The notes beneath the pieces were generated by a model. The model was not told the DNA's origin, did no database searches, and was given only the letters and a program-made list of their open reading frames with translations. DNA of 6,076 nucleotides from Sulfitobacter sp. GTDB lineage: Bacteria > Pseudomonadota > Alphaproteobacteria > Rhodobacterales > Rhodobacteraceae. The position numbers and the translations under genes were made by a program. The stretch is taken from contig JAGXHC010000253.1 in the NCBI GenBank assembly GCA_024636405.1, positions 1 through 6,076 on the forward strand. Reading direction: 5' to 3'. Shown in pieces: positions 1-5,980 of this stretch (position 1 is the first letter of the stretch; each line of letters opens with the position of its first letter).

Positions 1-108
1 CACAAATCCTACATAGCCCCGGTCGCACTTGGTCAGATCTGCGGGTTTGGTGCGCAAGGTTACCTTTTGGCTTTGGACGCGATTTCAGATCATCTCGAAA
101 AATCATGA
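1..108 (+). CDS. Possible C-terminal end of an upstream gene overlapping luxR (partial)
   Basis: Frame 1 is open from the window edge for 35 codons and stops at TGA 106-108. That stop overlaps the ATG of the LuxR-type gene (105-107) as ATGA, an arrangement typical of translationally coupled genes. The LuxR gene has no convincing Shine-Dalgarno sequence of its own, which would fit coupling. The residues read as a plausible mixed hydrophobic tail ending [13 protein letters not shown], but I do not recognise a family. Against it, third-position GC is only about half, lower than in the housekeeping genes here, and the LuxR frame is also open back to the window edge, so an open frame means little over 104 bases. 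If this is not coding, the stretch is simply the luxR upstream region. Confidence 0.35.
   Translation, partial: HKSYIAPVALGQICGFGAQGYLLALDAISDHLEKS
55..65. promoter_or_regulatory. AAGGTTACCTT palindrome upstream of luxR-type gene
   Basis: This is a perfect 5+1+5 inverted repeat centred 45 bases before the luxR-type ATG. It shares the AAGGT half-site with the palindrome at 963-975 downstream of the same gene. Perfect dyads at this distance are commonly operators, so binding by the LuxR protein or another dimeric regulator is possible. It does not match the usual 20-bp lux box. If the upstream frame is a gene, this site lies inside its 3' end, which would weaken the operator reading. Confidence 0.3.
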
Positions 109-860
109 GCCTGCGAGAGTATCTTCATTCGATCGCACGGTGCCCGTCCATTGAAGATCTGTGGAATGCGCATGCCATCAAGATGGCAGAGTTCGGCTTT
201 GACCGTGTGATGTACGGCTTTACCCGCTATCGCACATCGACGTCGCTTGGAGATCCGGAAGACTTTGTGATCCTGACCAATCACAGCGTTGAATATACTG
301 AGGAATTCATCGGTGGCGGCCTCTATTTTCACGCGCCGATGGTGCATTGGGCGCTGAATCACGATGGCGCCTGCAGCTGGGCCGTCTTGTACGAAATGGC
401 GCAGCAGCGTGCCATGACAACGCCCGAGAATCGCGTTTTCGACTTTAATCGCAAGATGGGCGTAACAGCGGGATATACTGTCAGCTTTCGCTCAATCTCG
501 GCACGGTCGAAAGGTGCGATTGCGCTAACCGCGAAACAGGGCATGTCGCAAGGTGAGGTTGATGCCATCTGGCACACTCACGGAAACGATATCCAGCTGA
601 TGAACGAGATCGCGCACCTCAAAATACTGACCCTGCCCTACAACACCCCAAGCCGTGCTTTGACAGCGCGCCAGCGCGAGGCGCTTGAATGGGTCGGAGA
701 TGGCAAGACAATGCAGGACATTGCGGTCATTATGGGCCTGACTGCGGGAACCGTTGAAAAGCATTTGCGCCTCGCGCGCGAAGCGCTTTCAGTTGAGACA
801 ACGGCCCAGGCCGTGCTCAAGGCCGCTTTCGCCAACCAGATGTTCGTGATGGATGTCTGA
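105..860 (+). CDS. LuxR-family transcriptional regulator with atypical autoinducer-binding domain
   Basis: A 251-residue DNA-binding regulator with the LuxR architecture: an N-terminal autoinducer-binding fold (about residues 15-165) and a C-terminal GerE/LuxR helix-turn-helix (about 186-250, with [19 protein letters not shown] and [11 protein letters not shown]). Against TraR numbering the landmarks are Y64 (for W57), F68 (Y61), A77 (D70), P78 (P71), W92 (W85), G123 (G113), Q190 (E178), L194 (L182) and G200 (G188). The spacing from P78 to W92 is exact, so the alignment is firm. The aspartate that normally contacts the lactone's amide is missing, which suggests another ligand or none. No luxI-type gene is visible, so it is a LuxR solo as far as this window shows. 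ATG 105 is the only usual start codon in frame after the window edge; it has no good ribosome binding site and overlaps a stop in another frame. Confidence 0.88.
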   Translation: MSLREYLHSIARCPSIEDLWNAHAIKMAEFGFDRVMYGFTRYRTSTSLGDPEDFVILTNHSVEYTEEFIGGGLYFHAPMVHWALNHDGACSWAVLYEMAQQRAMTTPENRVFDFNRKMGVTAGYTVSFRSISARSKGAIALTAKQGMSQGEVDAIWHTHGNDIQLMNEIAHLKILTLPYNTPSRALTARQREALEWVGDGKTMQDIAVIMGLTAGTVEKHLRLAREALSVETTAQAVLKAAFANQMFVMDV

Positions 861-1179
861 TCTTTCATCCGGTTTGGTTACAATTAGAAGTTGCGTGAGG
901 TAAGGAATCCCTGACTGGCGCCCGGACAAAAGTTGACGCAAGGTTAACGTGTTCCCGGTCACAAGGTTAAACCTTCGGAAACAACGGCTCTCAAATCCCC
1001 GCCATTACAGGGCAAATCTGAGCCGCCTGGCACAGTTGGATCTATTTATCGATCCTACTGTCCGGGGTGTCTACGCCCTGCTCCTCCCCGAGCATTCCGT
1101 CAACTTGGGCGTATGGGGTGGGATAATTGCGTCCGCGATGTCCCGCCCCGCTGCCCATTTCAAAAATCCGTATGCCAAC
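861..1179. other. Gap without a convincing gene, rich in inverted repeats
   Basis: Between the luxR-type stop and the tsf terminator I see no protein gene. The only long frame (GTG at 949) runs through the terminator into tsf antisense. The stretch contains the AAGGTT repeats at 939-975 and several inverted repeats: CGGCTC/GAGCCG (985-990 with 1020-1025, with CCC/GGG inside), GGATC/GATCC (1038-1042 with 1051-1055), and a 9-bp stem with one G-U pair (1115-1123 with 1141-1149), outside which GGGC/GCCC (1107-1110 with 1153-1156) could also pair. A structured non-coding RNA or long 3' untranslated region on the plus strand is possible. A TTGACG -35-like hexamer lies at 933-938, but no good -10 follows at 16-18 bases. 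Confidence 0.4.
939..975. promoter_or_regulatory. Tandem CAAGGTTAA repeats, the second forming a palindrome
   Basis: CAAGGTTAA occurs at 939-947 and again at 962-970, 23 bases apart, about two helical turns. The second copy is part of a perfect 6+1+6 palindrome, AAGGTTAAACCTT, at 963-975. The core resembles the palindrome at 55-65. GGTTAA also matches the CtrA half-site TTAACC, but the two TTAA elements are 19 bases apart rather than the 7 of a standard CtrA box. This is probably a protein-binding site, though the regulator and the controlled transcript are unknown. Confidence 0.35.
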
Positions 1180-1211
1180 AAAAAAGGCGGGGCCGCTGAT
1201 GTGCCCCGCCT
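1180..1211 (-). terminator. Intrinsic terminator of the rpsB-tsf operon
   Basis: Read on the minus strand, a perfect 9-bp GC-rich stem (AGGCGGGGC with GCCCCGCCT, plus-strand positions 1185-1193 and 1203-1211, 9-nt loop) is followed by a run of six U (A at 1180-1185 on the plus strand). It begins 24 bases after the tsf stop codon, as expected for a Rho-independent terminator. Confidence 0.92.
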
Positions 1212-1234
1212 CGCTTATAGCAATTGCAGATGGC

Positions 1235-2110
1235 TCAGCCTTTGGCAGCCTTGGCCACTTCTGCTGCAAAATCTTCTTTGATAACTTCGATGCCTTCGCC
1301 AACTTCCAGACGCACAAACCCGGTGATTGTGACGCCGGCTTCTTCGGCAGCCTTGCCGACGGTCAGGTCAGGGTTAACCACGAAAGACTGATTCAGCAGC
1401 GTCACCTCGGACATGTACTTTTGCATGCGGCCGACGATCATCTTTTCGATCACGGCTTCGGGCTTGCCGGATTCGCGGGCGATGTCCATCTGGACCTGCT
1501 TTTCCTTCTCGACCACTGCCGCATCAAGATCCGCTTCGGACAATGCCGCGGGATTTACAGCCGCGATATGCATCGCCACCTGTTTGCCGAATGCATCGTC
1601 ACCGCCGGTCATTGCCACCAGAACGCCGATTTTGCCCATACCGGGGGCCGCGGCGTTGTGGACGTAAGACACAACCGTATCGCCATCGATGGTTGCCATG
1701 CGGCGCACGGACATGTTCTCGCCGATGGTGGCAATCTTGTCGGTGATGACGGTCTCGACGGTCTTGCCGCCCATGTCCGCAGCTTTCAGTGCGTCAATGT
1801 CTGATACACCGACAGCGATGTTTGCGATGCCTTCAACCATGGCCTGGAAATCCGAGTTCTTACCAACGAAATCGGTTTCGGAATTCACTTCGACTGCCAC
1901 ACCGTGACCGCCTTCGACCTTGACCGCGACCAGACCTTCGGCAGCGGTGCGACCGGATTTCTTGGCAGCCTTGGCCAGACCCTTGGTCCGCAGCCAGTCA
2001 ACGGCTGCTTCCATGTCGCCGTCGTTTTCTGTCAGTGCCTTCTTGGCGTCCATCATGCCTGCGCCAGTGCTGTCGCGCAGTTCTTTGACCATGGATGCTG
2101 TAATTGCCAT
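1235..2110 (-). CDS. tsf: Translation elongation factor Ts (EF-Ts)
   Basis: EF-Ts is the cytoplasmic nucleotide-exchange factor that releases GDP from EF-Tu so that EF-Tu can reload with GTP. The 291-residue product has the normal bacterial length. An N-terminal UBA-like domain (about 1-45, with [20 protein letters not shown]) is followed by the signature TDFVGKN at 79-85. D80 and F81 lie at the same positions as the EF-Tu-contacting residues of the E. coli protein. The core subdomains follow to the C-terminus. The start is supported by AAAGGAGAA with the AGGAG at 2120-2124, nine bases before the ATG. It is the second gene of the rpsB-tsf operon, 101 bases after rpsB, and ends just before a strong terminator. 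Nothing unusual is seen in it. Confidence 0.98.
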   Translation of the reverse strand: MAITASMVKELRDSTGAGMMDAKKALTENDGDMEAAVDWLRTKGLAKAAKKSGRTAAEGLVAVKVEGGHGVAVEVNSETDFVGKNSDFQAMVEGIANIAVGVSDIDALKAADMGGKTVETVITDKIATIGENMSVRRMATIDGDTVVSYVHNAAAPGMGKIGVLVAMTGGDDAFGKQVAMHIAAVNPAALSEADLDAAVVEKEKQVQMDIARESGKPEAVIEKMIVGRMQKYMSEVTLLNQSFVVNPDLTVGKAAEEAGVTITGFVRLEVGEGIEVIKEDFAAEVAKAAKG

Positions 2111-2166
2111 CTCTTGGTTCTCCTTTGGGAATACGAATGCAGGGCAAGCCCGCTGTCAGGTGAAGT

Positions 2167-2189
2167 CGGGGCAGGATATCCCTGCCCCG
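2167..2189 (-). promoter_or_regulatory. rpsB-tsf intergenic hairpin
   Basis: A perfect 9-bp stem (CGGGGCAGG with CCTGCCCCG on the complementary arm, 5-nt loop at 2176-2180) sits 23 bases after the rpsB stop. On the minus strand no U-run follows it, so it is not a standard intrinsic terminator. In E. coli the rpsB-tsf spacer contains an attenuator that lowers tsf transcription. This hairpin could play that part, or could be a processing or stabilising element protecting the rpsB mRNA end. Confidence 0.6.
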
Positions 2190-2211
2190 TGTTTCAGTGC
2201 CGCAAAACGGT

Positions 2212-3099
2212 TTAGCTCTCGGCTTTTGCTGCGGCCTTGGCGACGGTTTCCTTCGTGGACTCCAGATCAAGCGGCGCGTCCTTGGACATTGCGTCATTCG
2301 ACACGGTCTCGACTGACGCATTGCCAACCTCAACGCCGGTCGATTCCTCGCTCAGTGCTTCTTCGGCGGGTGCTTCTTCCATGGCGCCAATATCGACACC
2401 TGCGGCACCGAGTTGTGCCGACATGCCGTCAAGCGCTGCACGGGCAGCCAGATCGCAATAAAGCGCAATCGCGCGTGCCGCGTCGTCGTTGCCGGGGATG
2501 ATGTAATCAATGCCATCGGGTGGGCAGTTAGTGTCAACCACGGCCACAACCGGAATGCCCAGCTTGTTGGCTTCGGCAACGGCCAGCGCTTCCTTGCGCA
2601 CGTCGATGACAAAAATCAGGTCAGGACGACCGCCCATTTCGCGGATACCGCCAAGGGACGCTTCAAGCTTGCCCTGGTCACGCTCCATGCCCAGCCGCTC
2701 TTTTTTGGTCAGACCCTCAAAGCCGCGCTCGGACTGCTCATCGATGTTCTTCAGACGGTTGATGGACTGCGACACCGTCTGCCAGTTGGTCAGCGTGCCC
2801 CCCAACCAGCGGTGGTTCATATAATACTGTGCGCATTTCTCGGCGGCATCTGCGACGGGCTGTGCCGCCTGACGCTTGGTGCCGACAAACAGGATGCTGC
2901 CACCCTTTGCGACGGTGTCACGAATGACCTGAAGCGCCTGTTCCAGCATCGGAACGGTCTGTGTCAGGTCCATGATATGGATGCCATTGCGCGCGCCATA
3001 GATATATGGACCCATACGGGGGTTCCAACGCTGCGTCTGGTGGCCGAAGTGTACGCCTGCTTCAAGCAGTTGGCGCATGGAGAACTCTGGAAGAGCCAT
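2212..3099 (-). CDS. rpsB: 30S ribosomal protein S2 with extended acidic C-terminal tail
   Basis: S2 binds late in small-subunit assembly at the back of the 30S head-body junction. The S2 core is clear: [15 protein letters not shown] near the start, [21 protein letters not shown] (25-45), the WLGGTLTNW motif (98-106), [19 protein letters not shown] (149-167) and [22 protein letters not shown] (178-199). The product has 295 residues against about 240 in E. coli. The extra 55 or so residues (about 240-295) are low-complexity, rich in Glu, Asp, Ala and Ser, and end in a lysine/alanine stretch. GGAAAGG at 3109-3115 lies nine bases before the ATG and supports this start. It is the first gene of the operon with tsf, with a promoter at 3220-3248. 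S2 is known to repress its own operon in E. coli, so the leader may be a feedback target. Confidence 0.98.
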   Translation of the reverse strand: MALPEFSMRQLLEAGVHFGHQTQRWNPRMGPYIYGARNGIHIMDLTQTVPMLEQALQVIRDTVAKGGSILFVGTKRQAAQPVADAAEKCAQYYMNHRWLGGTLTNWQTVSQSINRLKNIDEQSERGFEGLTKKERLGMERDQGKLEASLGGIREMGGRPDLIFVIDVRKEALAVAEANKLGIPVVAVVDTNCPPDGIDYIIPGNDDAARAIALYCDLAARAALDGMSAQLGAAGVDIGAMEEAPAEEALSEESTGVEVGNASVETVSNDAMSKDAPLDLESTKETVAKAAAKAES

Positions 3100-3213
3100 G
3101 TCTTTATACCTTTCCGGTTTAGCCTCATCGGGGGTATGACATCATGTGATGCCAACCGGCGGACCAATAGGGATTTCTCCCCCATAGGCCCAACCCCGAC
3201 TGCGGGTTTAAGT
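3100..3213 (-). promoter_or_regulatory. rpsB: rpsB 5' leader with possible folding elements
   Basis: The promoter position implies a leader of about 110 nt. On the minus strand it can form AACCC/GGGTT around a 7-nt loop (plus-strand 3192-3208), and GGCATC paired with GATGTC, with one G-U pair, around a 4-nt loop (3138-3153, about 38 bases before the start codon). In E. coli S2 represses its operon through the leader; whether this leader does the same cannot be told from one sequence. Confidence 0.35.
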
Positions 3214-3219
3214 GGGGCG

Positions 3220-3248
3220 CGTATAGGCCAGCGCGTGGATATGCGCAA
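3220..3248 (-). promoter_or_regulatory. Housekeeping promoter of rpsB-tsf
   Basis: On the minus strand the -35 hexamer is TTGCGC (plus 3243-3248) and the -10 hexamer is TATACG (plus 3220-3225), separated by exactly 17 bases, followed by a GC-rich start region. This matches the vegetative sigma-factor pattern of alphaproteobacteria. The -10 is 121 bases before the rpsB ATG. Confidence 0.75.
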
Positions 3249-3323
3249 GGGGTATATGTTGCGCGACAAGGGCGCGCGCGCATGGCTTGCGGCCATGTAA
3301 GCGGCGATATTGGACGGTACGCA

Positions 3324-4151
3324 TCAGACCGAGTTCGAAGGGTGGTGCGCGCGTACCTGATCCTCGCATTTCCTGGCCAGTGTTTTGCGGTTGGCAAAAT
3401 CGGAGACCGCCAAGGGGACGGCGTATTTTACGGTCACCATGCCGTGCCTGGGCGCGGCAAGCGTGTCGCGCAAATGCGCCCCGAATGACATATCCCCCCA
3501 CCACCCATAAAATCTCGGATCCTGCCCCGGTGGCGCGCTGTAGATCAGCGTGACGGGCTGAATAGCCATGTCTTGGCGCAGTTCTGAGGTGAAAAACGCC
3601 TCAAAGAGAGTTGTTTTAAATGGTAAAACCTGGTCCCCGTCGGTGCTTGTGCCTTCTGGAAAGAACAACAGGCGATGTCCGGCCAGCAATCGGTCCTGAA
3701 ATACCTCGGTTTGCGCGCGTGCACGCGCCCGGTTGCGTTCGATAAACACCGTACCGGTTGCCTTGGCCAGCCATCCGATACCGGGCCAGCGGGCCACCTC
3801 GGACTTTGACACGAAATAGATGCGCTGCGCCGCGTTCAGCGCAAAGATGTCCAGCCATGAGGTGTGATTGGCAACGATCGCCCCGCGCTGCGTCATTGGT
3901 GTGCCAATGATCCGGTAGCCGATTCTCATGATGCGAAACGCGGAGCGGCAGACAAACTGCGTTATATAGGGCGTGACAGGTCGCCCTTGGCCGCACAGCG
4001 GCCTTTCCAAAAGACGCACCAGCAACATAAGCAAAAGACCACCGAAAACGACAATGCCCAATAGACCGCCACGCCAAAGCACCCGCAGCCATCCCACAGG
4101 TGACACGCGCAGCGGCGGTGGCGGTTTGGCGCTTTGCCATGTCGTCGTCAT
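3324..4151 (-). CDS. olsA: 1-acyl-glycerol-phosphate / lyso-ornithine lipid O-acyltransferase (PlsC family)
   Basis: A 275-residue membrane-associated acyltransferase expected to move a fatty acyl group from acyl-ACP to the 3-hydroxyl of lyso-ornithine lipid, completing ornithine lipid. The PlsC motifs are all visible: the catalytic HTSWLD (H96, D101), GTVFIER (133-139), FPEGTS (164-169) and IQPV (197-200). A hydrophobic segment at about 27-48 would anchor it to the inner membrane. It overlaps the stop of olsB by ATGA (4148-4151), so translation is probably coupled. This pairing, rather than the sequence alone, points to OlsA instead of phosphatidic-acid-forming PlsC. Members of this family can act on both lysophosphatidic acid and lyso-amino-acid lipids. 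No clear terminator follows; a 6-bp hairpin at 3281-3297 lacks a U-run. Confidence 0.82.
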   Translation of the reverse strand: MTTTWQSAKPPPPLRVSPVGWLRVLWRGGLLGIVVFGGLLLMLLVRLLERPLCGQGRPVTPYITQFVCRSAFRIMRIGYRIIGTPMTQRGAIVANHTSWLDIFALNAAQRIYFVSKSEVARWPGIGWLAKATGTVFIERNRARARAQTEVFQDRLLAGHRLLFFPEGTSTDGDQVLPFKTTLFEAFFTSELRQDMAIQPVTLIYSAPPGQDPRFYGWWGDMSFGAHLRDTLAAPRHGMVTVKYAVPLAVSDFANRKTLARKCEDQVRAHHPSNSV

Positions 4152-4912
4152 TTGTCCGTGCCGCCATAAATCCGCGCCTGCCGAACGCTTAACCGCGCAG
4201 TGTCCATGACCAGACAGACATCGACCGTGTTAAACGCGTGATCGACGAACGCGCCCTCACCGACACAGCCGCCCAAGCGCAGATATGCCTTGATCAGACT
4301 GGGGATCTTTACCATCGCCGCGCGCCGATCCAGGTCAGCTTCATCGATCAACGCCATGTTTTGAAATGACTTCATGCGCGCGCGCACCCGCAACTCCGGC
4401 GGTGCAAGATGTCGGTGATGCAGCAGTGACAAGGATTGCGCCAACACGGTCACATCTGTCCCGTGGAAGCTTGCCACGCCAAAAAGAACCTCAATCCGGT
4501 GGCGCGCGACATATCGCGCCAGCGCCGACCAAAGCTGGTGCATTGCCGTGCCGCCGCGTACTTTTGGATGCAGGCAGGACCGCCCCAGCTCAAGGATCCG
4601 TCGGCCCGAAGCAATCAGTGGCCCAAGGTCATATTCCGACGCGCTGTAGAACCCTCCGGCCTGTGCAGCCTGTTCCGTCCGCAAAAGCCGGTATACGCCG
4701 ACCACGTTGCCTGAACTGATTTCCTTGAGCAGCAAATGATCGCAATAGGGGTCGAAGGCATCCCTTTCAAGCCGCAGGGCATGATCCACCATGTCCCCCT
4801 GCCCGCCAAGTTCGCTGACAAAGACATCATAGCGAAGCCGCTGCGCCGCCTGCAGATCCTCAAGGGTTTGTGCAAGCGTAACATGGTAAAGTGAAGCGGT
4901 GGTCGGGGTCAT
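4148..4912 (-). CDS. olsB: L-ornithine N-alpha-acyltransferase, OlsB-like (GNAT fold)
   Basis: A 254-residue protein of the OlsB family (once annotated as 'putative hemolysin'). It is expected to join a 3-hydroxyacyl group from acyl-ACP to the alpha-amino group of ornithine, making lyso-ornithine lipid for the next gene's product. Family landmarks are AQRLRYDVFVSELGG (23-37), DAFDPYCDHLLL (51-62), VVGVYRLLR (70-78), GFYSASEYDL (87-96) and LELGRSCLHPKVRGG (107-121), followed by FGVASFHGTD (144-153). In some roseobacters a related enzyme (GlsB) uses glutamine instead, so the amino acid is not certain. A promoter lies at 4948-4976; AGAAGGG, about 12 bases before the ATG, is a somewhat distant ribosome binding site. 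Ornithine lipids replace phospholipids under phosphate limitation in many bacteria, but I see no clear Pho box here. Confidence 0.85.
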   Translation of the reverse strand: MTPTTASLYHVTLAQTLEDLQAAQRLRYDVFVSELGGQGDMVDHALRLERDAFDPYCDHLLLKEISSGNVVGVYRLLRTEQAAQAGGFYSASEYDLGPLIASGRRILELGRSCLHPKVRGGTAMHQLWSALARYVARHRIEVLFGVASFHGTDVTVLAQSLSLLHHRHLAPPELRVRARMKSFQNMALIDEADLDRRAAMVKIPSLIKAYLRLGGCVGEGAFVDHAFNTVDVCLVMDTARLSVRQARIYGGTDK

Positions 4913-4947
4913 TGGCCAGCGGTGACCCTTCTGATGCAGTTCCGATT

Positions 4948-4976
4948 GCCATAGGGAATGTGCCCTTCAAGCGCAA
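4948..4976 (-). promoter_or_regulatory. Putative promoter of olsB-olsA
   Basis: On the minus strand TTGCGC (plus 4971-4976) and TATGGC (plus 4948-4953) are separated by exactly 17 bases. The -35 hexamer and spacing are the same as in the rpsB promoter. The -10 ends 35 bases before the olsB ATG, giving a leader of under 30 nt. Confidence 0.6.
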
Positions 4977-5060
4977 TCCACTGTGCGGATCGACCAAAGC
5001 CGTGACAACGCGCTGTGGTTGTATTAATTGTCAGATAACCCGTTAACGTTTCGCCAATAT

Positions 5061-5246
5061 TCATGCTTCATCAAAGACTGGCACAAGTCCAATGCGAAAG
5101 CCATCAATGACGATCTTGCCTTCATCCCTGAAATTCACGGTCAGCTTGCCCGCGATGTTGCTTTGGACCTGTCCTATGCCCCATTCAGCCCGGTCAGGAT
5201 GGCGCACCAGCATGCCTGGCGCCAACATTGCATTCAGGTCTTCCAT
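5061..5246 (-). CDS. DUF3553 domain-containing small protein
   Basis: A 61-residue protein that is essentially a single DUF3553 domain. It starts MEDLNAMLAPGMLVRHPD, then EWGIGQVQSNIAGKLTVNF (21-39) and GKIVIDG (43-49). The pattern of short beta strands with WGIGQV and VNF suggests a small barrel like those attached to some helicases, but its function is not established. AAGGAA at 5252-5257 lies five bases before the ATG and supports the start. It is divergent from chpT with only 29 bases between the start codons, so the two probably share regulatory DNA. It is followed after 148 bases by olsB on the same strand, with a separate promoter between. Confidence 0.85.
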   Translation of the reverse strand: MEDLNAMLAPGMLVRHPDRAEWGIGQVQSNIAGKLTVNFRDEGKIVIDGFRIGLVPVFDEA

Positions 5247-5275
5247 TCTTGTTCCTTTCCGCGGGGTGCGCCACT

Positions 5276-5872
5276 ATGGGCTTCACTGACATTAACCTTG
5301 CTGACCTCATCGGCAGCCGCATCTGCCATGACTTGATATCCCCCATTGGCGCGATCAACAACGGGTTGGAGCTTTTGTCGATGTCCGACAATACCGCCGG
5401 GCCTGAGCTTGATCTGATCGGGCAAAGTGTGGAAAGTGCCAGCGCGAGCATCCGATTTTTCCGCATCGCATTCGGCGCATCGGGGGACCAGCTTGTTGGC
5501 AAGTCGGAAACTGCGTCGATCCTGCGCGATCTTTATCAAGGTGGTCGGCTGGATGTGATCTGGCAACCGGTTGAGGCGCAACCGCGCGCGGCAGTGCGGC
5601 TGACGTTTCTGGCCCTGCTTTGTCTTGAGACGGCCATGCCTTACGGTGGCGGCATCAGCGTGACCGAGGCCGATGGTGTCTGGACGTTGTGCGGGACCGC
5701 GGACAAACTGAACGTCAATCCGGATCTCTGGGGAATGCTCGCGGAACAAAGTTTTATCGGGGAACTGCAACCGGCACATGTTCAATTCGCGCTGCTGCCT
5801 GCCGTTGCCGGTGACCTGTCGCGCCGGATCGTTTCAAAAACTGACGCCACGACGGTCACCATTAAATTCTGA
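5276..5872 (+). CDS. chpT: Histidine phosphotransferase ChpT
   Basis: ChpT carries phosphate from the hybrid kinase CckA to the response regulators CtrA and CpdR. In Rhodobacteraceae this relay governs motility, gene-transfer-agent production and cell-cycle functions. The 198-residue product fits the HPTransfase family. The phosphorylated histidine is H18 in LIGSRICHDLISPIGAINNGL (11-31), in the four-helix dimerisation part (about 1-65). The rest resembles a histidine-kinase ATP-binding fold without ATP-binding boxes, as expected for ChpT. An in-frame ATG at 5228 would add 16 residues but would overlap the DUF3553 start; ATG 5276 places LADLIGSRICHD at the usual N-terminal position and has a weak GGGGTG at 5263-5268 before it. 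Confidence 0.93.
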   Translation: MGFTDINLADLIGSRICHDLISPIGAINNGLELLSMSDNTAGPELDLIGQSVESASASIRFFRIAFGASGDQLVGKSETASILRDLYQGGRLDVIWQPVEAQPRAAVRLTFLALLCLETAMPYGGGISVTEADGVWTLCGTADKLNVNPDLWGMLAEQSFIGELQPAHVQFALLPAVAGDLSRRIVSKTDATTVTIKF

Positions 5873-5882
5873 CGTTGGCTTT

Positions 5883-5905
5883 GGACGGTCCCGTACCAGA
5901 TTTTT
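5883..5905 (+). terminator. Weak candidate terminator after chpT
   Basis: GGACG can pair with CGTACC (one bulged A) around a 4-nt loop at 5883-5897, followed three bases later by five T (5901-5905). It starts 11 bases after the chpT stop, where a terminator is expected between convergent genes. The stem is short and bulged, so it may be chance. Confidence 0.25.
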
Positions 5906-5980
5906 GAATCCGATCAGATGATTGGCGCCCTTTCCGAACGTGCTGCCGTCTGCAAATTTTCGCCTGATCCGAAAGTGTAT

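Noticed and set aside
949..1281. A 110-residue GTG-started plus-strand frame in the luxR-tsf gap
   Set aside because: It runs through the tsf terminator and into tsf antisense, has no ribosome binding site, and the composition is not protein-like.
1372..1379. GGTTAACC palindrome
   Set aside because: It is inside tsf coding sequence and an 8-base dyad is expected by chance.
3281..3297. CATGGC/GCCATG hairpin as the olsA terminator
   Set aside because: The stem is only 6 bp and no U-run follows on the minus strand.
2413..3300. A 295-residue plus-strand frame opposite rpsB
   Set aside because: It is antisense to the unmistakable S2 gene and its promoter; long shadow frames are common in GC-rich genes.
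5024..5046. Two TTAA elements upstream of olsB as a CtrA box
   Set aside because: The spacing is 15 bases, not the 7 of a standard CtrA site.
5228..5275. An upstream in-frame ATG that would lengthen ChpT by 16 residues
   Set aside because: It overlaps the DUF3553 start and adds residues before the conserved N-terminus; ATG 5276 fits the family better.
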